This document shows positions 27,156-32,440 of a stretch of DNA of 32,440 nt, in pieces (position 1 is the stretch's first letter; each line of letters begins with the position of its first letter). The notes beneath the pieces are model-generated. The model was not told the DNA's origin and did not search any database. It was given only the letters and a program-made list of their open reading frames with translations. Position numbers and translations under genes: made by a program. This DNA is from Bordetella parapertussis (GTDB taxonomy: Bacteria > Pseudomonadota > Gammaproteobacteria > Burkholderiales > SG8-39): contig CAMAWC010000041.1 of assembly GCA_945861875.1 (NCBI GenBank), positions 1 to 32,440 on the forward strand, written 5' to 3'.

Positions 27156-27197
27156 TTTATACCAAGGTTAGCAAAGTTATCAAAAAAAGATAACTTT
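27156..27197 (-). promoter_or_regulatory. Promoter and operator of the ATPase gene
   Basis: On the minus strand TTGATA (27178-27183, 5/6) and TATAAA (27156-27161, 5/6) are 16 bp apart. The -35 is embedded in a perfect inverted repeat, AAAGTTATC (27173-27181) and GATAACTTT (27189-27197), with an A7 spacer. The expected transcript start is only 1-3 nt before ATG 27147, implying a nearly leaderless mRNA. The palindrome is likely to bind a repressor. Confidence 0.7.
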
Positions 27198-27243
27198 CCT
27201 AATATCTACATAAGTCGCGTGCCGGCGGACATCTATACTGCGG

Positions 27244-27370
27244 TAATCAGGCTGCAAACCCTTGCCAGACGGGCATTTTCGGGCAGCATCACCCGGAAAG
27301 CCTTACTGGACGGGCGTTTGCCGGCAATACTGGCTGAAAACACACGCCAGGCCTGGCTTTTCAGGTTTCA
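27244..27370. repeat. Three tandem short palindromic (REP-like) repeats, copies C, D and E
   Basis: Copy C (27251-27287) begins GCTGCAAACCCTTGCCAGAC. Copy D (27293-27323) begins CCGGAAAGCCTTACTGGACG. Copy E (27334-27364) begins CTGAAAACACACGCCAGGCC. Each ends with a complementary T-rich arm (GCATTTTCGG, GCGTTTGCCGG, GGCTTTTCAG). They fill the gap between the ATPase promoter and the hsdR relic; I see no gene there. The shared core is (G/C)AAA-x-CC-TT-GCCAG-x-C-x-GGC-TTTTC. Confidence 0.65.
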
Positions 27371-27373
27371 GGG

Positions 27374-28054
27374 CTACGGGCTCTGGAAGTTCTGGAACTC
27401 GCCCTCGGTCTGTTTGCCGAGGTTGCCAATGGCCTCGACCTGCACTTTCCACAGGCCTTTTTCATTTAGCGCCGGCATGGCACGCAGGGCGCCGCGCAAC
27501 TGCGTGTCGCGTTTGGCCAGGCGCACCAACTCTTCGGGGCGATGGAAGGTAAATACCTCGCGGCTGCGCGCATCCGGCTCGAGGCCGTTGGTGAATTGCG
27601 TGACGGCACCGGTGGATTCGTAGGCAAAGGGCGGTGGCCGACGCCAGGCCGGCAGTTGCGCCGGCAGGCCCAGGGTGTAGCGCCGGCTCTGGATTTCAAC
27701 GCCGGTCAGCGTGTGCCCCACCGGCTTGGCTTCGACCACACCGATGGCTTTGCCGCCGGCATAGAGCAGGTAATCGACCGGCCCGGTCTCAAGCGGAAAT
27801 TCACGCACGGCGATCCCAGACCCCGCAGACAGGTTCATGGACTTGTGGTCCTGAACCGTCCAGCCGCAGGCGGCAAGCTGGCGATCAATGTCTAGGGAAA
27901 CACTGAACAAGTCCGTCATTCCCGCGAAAGCGGGAATCCACCTTGACCTAAAGCGTGGATTCATCGAGTCAAAATGGATTCCCGCTTTCGCGGGAATGAC
28001 GATTTATGGACTTAATCAGAGCTTCCCTAGGCGCGCTTGTTCTTCCGGGGTCAC
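27374..28054 (-). pseudogene. hsdR: Remnant of type I restriction subunit R gene, interrupted by a MITE
   Basis: The 5' piece from GTG 28054 reads TPEEQARL. After removing the MITE and one CTAG copy, the frame continues DIDRQLAACGWTVQDHK and on to AVREFPLETGPVDYLLY and IGVVEAK, the PD-(D/E)xK nuclease motif of HsdR. PPFAYESTGAVTQFTN and SREVFTFHRPEELVRLAKRD follow. It then reads LWKVQVEAIGNL, joined at once to GKQTEGEFQNFQSP and a stop. In intact relatives a Walker A segment lies between the two GNL motifs, so an internal deletion has removed it. The whole helicase and C-terminal parts are missing, and no hsdM or hsdS is present. With the MITE in place a chimeric frame opens at 27964. Not a functional restriction enzyme. 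Confidence 0.85.
27896..28026. mobile_element. MITE, complete copy 2 (131 bp) with CTAG target duplication
   Basis: CTAG occurs on both sides (27892-27895 and 28027-28030). The terminal inverted repeats are GGAAACACTGAACAAGTCC and, on the other end, GGAAGCTCTGATTAAGTCC (15 of 19 identical). Inside are two 26-bp units (27915-27940 and 27975-28000) that are exact reverse complements, each itself a hairpin on ATTCCCGC/GCGGGAAT. It has no transposase. The 4-bp YTAR-type target and GGAAG ends fit IS5-family transposition; this is inferred. Excising the element and one CTAG restores the hsdR reading frame exactly. Confidence 0.9.
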
Positions 28055-28115
28055 GGTGGCGCGTACGAATGTGAGGGGAGTTCATTGTGCCACAGAGGGG
28101 CTGTGAAAACGGTCA

Positions 28116-28156
28116 ATCGGCTGGAAACCCGCGCCAGACGTGGCTTTCCGGCCGAT
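28116..28156. repeat. Short palindromic (REP-like) repeat, copy F
   Basis: ATCGGCTGGAAA at the left pairs with TTTCCGGCCGAT at the right around GCGCCAGACG. Closest to copy B, with which it shares AATCGGCTGGAAA. It lies 38 bp beyond the tctA stop, between tctA and the hsdR relic, and could be the 3'-end hairpin of the tct operon. Confidence 0.6.
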
Positions 28157-28194
28157 GGCGTGGGTAAAAAACGGGATTTTGGTGCCTGAATGAA

Positions 28195-29688
28195 TCAGGC
28201 CGGGGTCGGCGGACGTCCGCGCATTAGCCGCGCCAGCAGCGGCCACAGCCAGATGGTGACGGTGAGTGCGCCGAGGCCCGCGGCGATGGGGCGGCTGAAA
28301 AAGCCCAGCAGGTTGCCGTCGGCCTTGATCATCGAGCTGATGAAGTTCTCCTCGAGCATCTGGCCAAGGATCACGCCAAGGATGGCGGGCGCCACCGGGT
28401 AGCCGTTCTCTTCCATGAAGTAGGCGACGACGCCGAACACCAGCATTACGGTGATGGCGAACAAGTCGTTGTTGATGGCGAATGCGCCGACGATGCAAAA
28501 CAGCAGGATCACCGGCATCAGGATGTTGCGCGGCACATCGAGGATGCGCTTGGCCGCCTTGATCGCCATCCAGCCCAGGGGAATCATCATCAGGTTGGCG
28601 AGAAAAAAGACGATGAAAATGGCGTAGATGTTCTCCGGGTTGTTGATGAAGATCATCGGGCCCGGGTTCATGCCCTTGATGTAGAGCACGCCGATGACGA
28701 TGGCGGTGATCGAGTCGCCGGGTATGCCGAATACCAGCGCAGGAATCCAGGCGCCGGCAAGTGCGCTGTTGTTCGCCGCGCCCGCCTCGACAATGCCCTC
28801 AACGTGGCCGGTGCCGAATTTCTCCGGCTCCTTGGAAAACTTTTTGCTCATGGCATACGACATCCAGGCGGCGATGTCGGCACCAGCGCCGGGCAGGGCG
28901 CCGATGGCGGTACCGAGCACGCTGCCGCGCAGGGTCTGCAGCGGGTATTTTTTGAACAGCCCCCACATGCCCTTGAAGACGTTGCCGATCTGCGTCTGGA
29001 ACAGCTCGGCCTTGTCCTGCGGTTCGGCGACAAAGCGCAGGATCTCGGACACCGCGAACATGCCTATCATCATCGGTATGAGGCCGATGGAGCCGAGCAG
29101 TTCAATCGAGCCAAAGGTGAAGCGCGGATAACCGGCCGGATTGTCGAGGCCGATCGAGGCGATCAAGAGGCCCATCAGCAGGGACACGATGCCCTTGAGC
29201 GGGTCGCCGGTGGTGATGAACACCGCGCTGGAGAGCCCGAGCAGCACCAGCCAGAAGTATTCGAAGGAACTGAACTTGAGCGCGACCTCGGCCAGCGAGG
29301 GCGCCGCGGCCACCAGCACGATGGTGCCGAAAATGCCGCCAATCACCGAGAACACCAGGTCGGCGCCAAGCACGGTTTCGGCCTGTCCCTTGCGCGTCAT
29401 GGCATAGGACTCATCGGTATAGGCGGCCGAGGCCGGCGTGCCGGGTATGCGCATCAACGCACCGGGAATGTCGCCGGAGAATATCGCCATCGCCGTGGCT
29501 GTGACGATGGATGCGATGGCCGGTACGGGCGGCATGAAAAAAGTCACCGGCACCAGTAGCGCCGTCGCCATGGTGGCGGTGAGGCCGGGCACCGCGCCGA
29601 CAAACAGGCCGAAGGCGGCAGAAGCCATGATCACGAACAGCACATAGGGCTGGAACACCAGCCCGAAGGCGGTCATCACGTCAGCCAT
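28195..29688 (-). CDS. tctA: Tripartite tricarboxylate transporter large membrane subunit TctA
   Basis: This is the large permease subunit of a TTT-family, sodium-type solute transporter that works with TctB and the periplasmic binding protein TctC. From ATG 29688 the product is 497 residues, the usual size, with about 11-12 membrane segments. TctA landmarks are GLFVGAVPGLTATMATALL, GDIPGALMRIPGTPASAAYT, GALPGAGADIAAWMSYAMSK and VFGIPGDSITAIVIGVL. The frame is open upstream inside tctB without family similarity; the chosen start shares one base with the tctB stop (TAATG). Substrate is unknown: tricarboxylates, dicarboxylates and aromatic acids all occur in the family. Confidence 0.93.
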   Translation of the reverse strand: MADVMTAFGLVFQPYVLFVIMASAAFGLFVGAVPGLTATMATALLVPVTFFMPPVPAIASIVTATAMAIFSGDIPGALMRIPGTPASAAYTDESYAMTRKGQAETVLGADLVFSVIGGIFGTIVLVAAAPSLAEVALKFSSFEYFWLVLLGLSSAVFITTGDPLKGIVSLLMGLLIASIGLDNPAGYPRFTFGSIELLGSIGLIPMMIGMFAVSEILRFVAEPQDKAELFQTQIGNVFKGMWGLFKKYPLQTLRGSVLGTAIGALPGAGADIAAWMSYAMSKKFSKEPEKFGTGHVEGIVEAGAANNSALAGAWIPALVFGIPGDSITAIVIGVLYIKGMNPGPMIFINNPENIYAIFIVFFLANLMMIPLGWMAIKAAKRILDVPRNILMPVILLFCIVGAFAINNDLFAITVMLVFGVVAYFMEENGYPVAPAILGVILGQMLEENFISSMIKADGNLLGFFSRPIAAGLGALTVTIWLWPLLARLMRGRPPTPA

Positions 29689-30164
29689 TACCAGGCCACC
29701 CCTTGCAGCACGCCCCAGGGCAGCGGCACCCTGAGCAGCTTGTAGAACAGCGCATGAATGATCAGCGTTGCGACGACCGCGACGACGGTGGCGCGCAGCG
29801 GCGGCACCGCGAGCTTGAGGAACAGCGCCATCAGGATGATGAAGCCCGAGGGAATGAAGCCAAGCGCATTGGAGGCGAAAATATAAAACAGCAACAAGGC
29901 GCAAACGAGCACGAAGTTGGCCACCTGCTGCGGCATGCGCATCCAGGGCACCAGCACGACCAGCCGGTCACCGGAACGCAGGCCGCGCACCCCACGCAAA
30001 ATCAGCATCGCGCCGCAAACCAGCAGGCCGGCGGCGATCAGTCCTGGAAACAGCGCCGCGCCGAATTTCTGGCCCGGCATCGCGGGAAAGCCCTGGATGT
30101 GAATGCCGATGGCCACGGCCAGGATAAACAGGGCCGCGCCGATCAGGGCGTCATTGAACTTCAT
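29688..30164 (-). CDS. tctB: Tripartite tricarboxylate transporter small membrane subunit TctB
   Basis: This is the small membrane subunit of the TTT transporter. The 158-residue protein has four hydrophobic segments (ALIGAALFILAVAIGIHI, FGAALFPGLIAAGLLVCGAMLIL, FVLVCALLLFYIFASNALGFI, FIILMALFLKL/ATVVAVVATLIIHALFY). The LPWG near the C-terminus is usual for the family. Sequence conservation among TctB proteins is low, so the call rests on topology and position between tctC and tctA. It lies 98 bp after tctC, beyond a strong hairpin, and its stop overlaps the tctA start. Confidence 0.88.
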   Translation of the reverse strand: MKFNDALIGAALFILAVAIGIHIQGFPAMPGQKFGAALFPGLIAAGLLVCGAMLILRGVRGLRSGDRLVVLVPWMRMPQQVANFVLVCALLLFYIFASNALGFIPSGFIILMALFLKLAVPPLRATVVAVVATLIIHALFYKLLRVPLPWGVLQGVAW

Positions 30165-30242
30165 TGGTCAGGTGCCATCGCGGGGTGCGTCTGCTTTTCC
30201 GGCATCGAAAAAACAGAAGCCCCGCTGTGTCGTGAAAGACCG

Positions 30243-30261
30243 GGCGCGCACAGCGCGCGCC
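30243..30261. promoter_or_regulatory. Intercistronic hairpin after tctC
   Basis: GGCGCGC (30243-30249) and GCGCGCC (30255-30261) are perfect arms around a 5-nt loop, starting right after the tctC stop codon on the minus strand. There is no U-tract. Such hairpins commonly protect the binding-protein part of a transporter mRNA, so that tctC would be made in excess over tctB and tctA; that role is inferred. Confidence 0.5.
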
Positions 30262-30262
30262 G

Positions 30263-31231
30263 TCACTTGACGATGCCCACCGCTTTCATGGTGGCGCCAA
30301 GGTCGTTGCTCGACTTGGTCATGAATTTGGCAAACTCGTCCGGCGGCAGGTAGATGACACCAAAGCCGCGTGCGTTCATGAAGTCCTTGTACTCCTTGCT
30401 GTCGTAGACCTTCTTGATCGCGCCGGCGAGACGGTCGCGCGCTTCAGCCGGAATGCCCTTGGGCGCGGCCATGCCGCGCCAGGCAGCCATGGTCCAGTCG
30501 CTGCCCGTTGCCTGTTTGAGCGTCGGTATGTTCGGGTAGAGCCCGGCCGGACGCGCATCCATCACGGCAAGGCTTTTCACCTTGCCGGCGTCGATCAGCG
30601 CGCGCGCTTCCGGCAGCGAGCAGGGCACCACTTCGACGCCACCGGCGGCCATGTCCTGCAGGCCGGGTGCGGCGCCGTTGGAAGGCACCCAGGGCAGTGC
30701 CGCCGGATCGACCTTGAGGTCTTTCAACATGCCGGCAATGGCGAGGTGCCATATGCCGCCCTGGCCGGTACCCGAGGCCTTGAACTTGCCCGGGTTGGCC
30801 TTGATCGCCGCGACCAGGTCGTTGACGGTTTTGTAAGGCGAGTCGGAACGCACCTGCACGCCGGCCGGGTCGGCATTGACCAGTCCGAGCGGCGTGTAGG
30901 AATCGCCGTTGAGGGCGGTGAGTCCCTGCCAGTGCATCATGCCGATCTCGACGGTGATCAGGCCAATGGTGTAGCCGTCGGGTGCGGCCTGGGCGATGGC
31001 CGCATGGCCGACCACCCCCGAGCCGCCGGTGCGGTTGACGACGTTGACCGGCTGGCCGAGCTCTTTTTCCAGCAGTGTGCCGATAATGCGCGCGGTGGCG
31101 TCGGTGCCGCCCCCGGCGCCCCAGGGCACGATCAGGGTGATGGGACGCTCCGGCCAGGCGGCCTGGGCGGTGCCAAATGCGAGCGTGGCGGCGAGTGCGG
31201 CGGTCAGCCGCAATACGGATCTGCGTTGCAT
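30263..31231 (-). CDS. tctC: Tripartite tricarboxylate transporter periplasmic binding protein (Bug/TctC)
   Basis: This is the solute receptor of the TTT system (Bug family). From ATG 31231, behind the excellent ribosome-binding site AAGGAGGAG, it has 322 residues with a signal peptide (MQRRSVLRLTAALAATLAFG, cleavage near AQA-AW). Bug landmarks are WPERPITLIVPWGAGGGTDATARI, NRTGGSGVVGHAAIAQAAPDGYTIG, GTGQGGIWHLAIAGML and the C-terminal FAKFMTKSSNDL. Betaproteobacteria often carry many such genes; here it is paired with its own tctB-tctA. The ligand cannot be told from sequence. The leader has a GCTGCGG/CCGCAGC hairpin (31252-31270) just upstream of the ribosome-binding site. Confidence 0.93.
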   Translation of the reverse strand: MQRRSVLRLTAALAATLAFGTAQAAWPERPITLIVPWGAGGGTDATARIIGTLLEKELGQPVNVVNRTGGSGVVGHAAIAQAAPDGYTIGLITVEIGMMHWQGLTALNGDSYTPLGLVNADPAGVQVRSDSPYKTVNDLVAAIKANPGKFKASGTGQGGIWHLAIAGMLKDLKVDPAALPWVPSNGAAPGLQDMAAGGVEVVPCSLPEARALIDAGKVKSLAVMDARPAGLYPNIPTLKQATGSDWTMAAWRGMAAPKGIPAEARDRLAGAIKKVYDSKEYKDFMNARGFGVIYLPPDEFAKFMTKSSNDLGATMKAVGIVK

Positions 31232-31251
31232 GTGCTCCTCCTTGGGTATGG

Positions 31252-31355
31252 GCTGCGGCGATACCGCAGCTTGCATTTGGCCCGCCCCGGTTTTTTTAGG
31301 AATCAGCCGGTAAGCGGGTGCGGGCAGCATTGCATAGTTCGTTTTTCGCTGTCAA
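31252..31355 (-). promoter_or_regulatory. Possible tctC promoter and leader hairpin
   Basis: A perfect TTGACA (31350-31355, minus strand) lies about 120 bp before tctC. The nearest -10-like TGCAAT is only 15 bp downstream, so the pairing is weak. The leader hairpin GCTGCGG/CCGCAGC (31252-31270) ends a few bases before the ribosome-binding site and could modulate its access. The rest of 31271-31456 shows no gene. Confidence 0.35.
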
Positions 31356-31456
31356 TGACGACCATGGAACAACTGCCCAGGCGGAATCGCGGGGATGTTG
31401 CGGTCGCCGGCGTGTGGGACGGGTTTAACCGCGCTGCGGTACCGTACCTGATACGC

Positions 31457-31487
31457 AAAAAAAACGGGGCGGCAAGCCGCCCCGTTT
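31457..31487 (-). terminator. Rho-independent terminator of the cytochrome c5 gene
   Basis: AAACGGGGCGGC (31462-31473) and GCCGCCCCGTTT (31476-31487) are perfect 12-bp arms around AA. On the minus strand the stem runs into a tract of eight T (31457-31464). It lies 22 bp after the cytochrome stop codon and separates this gene from tctC. Confidence 0.93.
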
Positions 31488-31509
31488 CCGGATCAAAACC
31501 GAGTACTAA

Positions 31510-32046
31510 TTACTTCTTCGCCGGTGCCGCCTTTGCGTCCTTGGCGGCCGCCGGTGCGGCCGGCTCCTTGAAGCTGGCGCCGGACTGGTTGGCCATCCAG
31601 ACAATCGAGCGGGCCATTTCAAGGTCGTCAATATCAGGATTGCCGCCACGCGCCGGCATGGCATTTTTGCCCTTGATCGCCGATTTGGTCAGGCCGTCGA
31701 GGCCTTGGCCGAGGCGCGGCGCCCACGCGGCCTTGTCGCCGATTTTTGGCGCACCGGCGGCACCGGTGGCATGGCAGGCGACACAGGCGGCCTGCGCAAC
31801 TGCCTCACCAGTGCGCGACACCTTGGGCGCACTGGCGTCGATCAGTGTCACATTGGCCACCGGCTTGATGCGCTGCGCGATGGCGTCGGCGTCAAGCGCC
31901 GCCGGATCGGCCTTGGGGCCGGTGGTAACCAGTTGCGTCAGCATGACAATGATGATGATGGGCACGAGGAAGGAGAGCACGATCACGGTGATCAACTGAC
32001 CCGGTGTTTTGATCGGGGTCTCGTGCGCCTGCATGTCTTCACTCAT
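31510..32046 (-). CDS. Membrane-anchored cytochrome c5-type protein
   Basis: This 178-residue electron carrier is anchored by one N-terminal membrane segment (about 18-40, LITVIVLSFLVPIIIIVMLT) with its haem domain in the periplasm. The haem-binding motif is CVACH (C88, C91, H92). The probable distal ligand is M130 in KGKNAMPARGG, and DIDDLEMARSIVWMANQSG closes the fold, as in the c5 family. A long Ala/Lys/Pro tail follows. It is probably an electron donor or shuttle in the respiratory chain. Monocistronic: a -10 TATAAT lies at 32092-32097 and a strong terminator follows the gene. Confidence 0.9.
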   Translation of the reverse strand: MSEDMQAHETPIKTPGQLITVIVLSFLVPIIIIVMLTQLVTTGPKADPAALDADAIAQRIKPVANVTLIDASAPKVSRTGEAVAQAACVACHATGAAGAPKIGDKAAWAPRLGQGLDGLTKSAIKGKNAMPARGGNPDIDDLEMARSIVWMANQSGASFKEPAAPAAAKDAKAAPAKK

Positions 32047-32091
32047 GGCATATCCCTCAAAGGGGCCGATCCGGCCGCTGGAAAAGGGCGA

Positions 32092-32097
32092 ATTATA
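32092..32097 (-). promoter_or_regulatory. -10 element of the cytochrome c5 gene
   Basis: A perfect minus-strand TATAAT lies 46 nt before ATG 32046. The hexamer 17 bp upstream (TTTTCC) is a poor -35 match. A GAGGGAT stretch about 7 nt before the ATG is the ribosome-binding candidate. Confidence 0.5.
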
Positions 32098-32180
32098 CCG
32101 TTAAACAATAGCTTGGAAAACGCGGCGACGGGCACGCGAGTTGGGCACGCGGGGCCGAAAAGACGTAAACTGCGCCTCTC

Positions 32181-32257
32181 GCGCCCATAGCTCAGTTGGA
32201 TAGAGTGTTGGTTTCCGAAACCAAAGGTCGCAGGTTCGACTCCTGCTGGGCGCGCCA
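32181..32257 (+). tRNA. tRNA-Arg (anticodon CCG)
   Basis: A 77-nt cloverleaf with encoded CCA. The acceptor stem is GCGCCCA (32181-32187) with TGGGCGC (32247-32253), discriminator G, then CCA. The anticodon stem TTGGT/ACCAA encloses the loop TTCCGAA, giving anticodon CCG at 32215-32217. The T arm is CAGG-TTCGACT-CCTG. A TAAACT at 32166-32171 could be its -10, with TTGGGC 19 bp upstream as a weak -35. MITE copy 3 begins 41 bp downstream. Confidence 0.97.
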
Positions 32258-32297
32258 GTCTTCTCAATGAGTTACGGCCCCATTTGGAGCCATTTAG

Positions 32298-32440
32298 GGA
32301 AGCTCTGATTAAGTCCATAAATCGTCATTCCCGCGAAAGCGGGAATCCATTTTGACTCAATGAATCCACGCTTTAGGTCAAGGTGGATTCCCGCTCCCCG
32401 ATTAAGGCATTCGAGGACAAGCTTCGCGGGAATGACGGAC
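32298..32440 (-). repeat. MITE-like element, copy 3 (far end cut by window edge)
   Basis: The near terminal repeat GGAAGCTCTGATTAAGTCC starts at 32298, preceded by TTAG (32294-32297), a YTAR-type target. The copy is the reverse complement of copy 1, including the enlarged second hairpin; the one visible difference is GCCTT here against GCTTT in copy 1. The window ends inside the far terminal repeat. It sits 41 bp after the tRNA gene. Confidence 0.88.

Noticed and set aside
27244-27370. CRISPR array
   Set aside because: Three units are palindromic, imperfect and adjacent with only 5-10 nt between them; no regular spacers and no cas genes.
27374-27964. Intact 196-residue protein starting in the MITE
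   Set aside because: The start and first about 23 residues come from the MITE; the rest is an internally deleted HsdR N-terminus. It is better treated as a pseudogene with a chance chimeric start.
27888-28106. Frame encoding VIPAKAGIH and WIPAFAGMT-like peptides
   Set aside because: It is translation of the MITE hairpins, a recurrent artefact of this repeat, not a protein.
30746-31999. Plus-strand frame of 417 codons opposite tctC and the cytochrome gene
   Set aside because: Spans two opposite-strand genes and a strong terminator; no recognisable domain.
32043-32318. Minus-strand frame reading ARPAGVEPATFGFGNQ
   Set aside because: It is the antisense of the tRNA-Arg gene plus flanking sequence; this peptide is a familiar artefact of tRNA-containing frames.

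Overview
The window is a high-GC, densely packed bacterial chromosome segment. Gene content and order point to a betaproteobacterium, probably Burkholderiales or a relative: a dacA-dat-ybeD block, mreBCD-mrdA-rodA-rlpA, gatCAB, metXW, a permease-less PTS (EIIA-HPr-EI) behind gshB, a tctCBA/Bug-type uptake system and a membrane-anchored cytochrome c5. Both ends of the window lie inside the same short inverted-repeat element, so it looks like a contig that ends at repeats.

Layout. 1-9.4 kb (minus strand): cell-wall and cell-shape genes, with mreB, mreC, mreD, mrdA, rodA and rlpA in one direction, followed by dacA, dat and ybeD. 9.6-13.0 kb (plus): gatC-gatA-gatB, which makes Gln-tRNA(Gln) and/or Asn-tRNA(Asn) by transamidation. 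13.0-16.6 kb: pyrE with a coupled secreted DUF4124 protein, divergent xthA, a small LETM1-like membrane protein, and a yqjD-yqjE-yqjK type envelope operon. 16.8-19.8 kb: an AmpG-like permease (plus) converging on metX-metW (minus). metX is preceded by what I read as a SAM-II riboswitch plus an intrinsic terminator. 20.0-23.8 kb (minus): gshB, a TonB-domain protein, EIIA, HPr and EI in one overlapping operon with a recognisable promoter.

23.9-28.2 kb is an accessory island. It holds a GSU2403-type nucleotidyltransferase-fold protein, a DUF429-like (RNase H fold) protein, an AAA/ORC-like ATPase, and a relic of a type I restriction subunit gene (hsdR). The relic is split by a MITE whose 4-bp target duplication can be read exactly. 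Five of the six copies of a second short palindromic repeat lie in or around the island. 28.2-31.2 kb is a tctC-tctB-tctA transporter operon. 31.5-32.3 kb holds the cytochrome c5 gene with a strong terminator, then tRNA-Arg(CCG).

The most noteworthy observations are the SAM-II-like metX leader with an enlarged internal hairpin, the 131-bp MITE caught with a clean CTAG duplication inside hsdR, the family of about 35-nt palindromes, and the uncharacterised ATPase plus RNase H-fold pair, whose promoter overlaps a palindrome and appears to give a nearly leaderless transcript. All calls come from reading sequence and translations. No database search or folding program was run.
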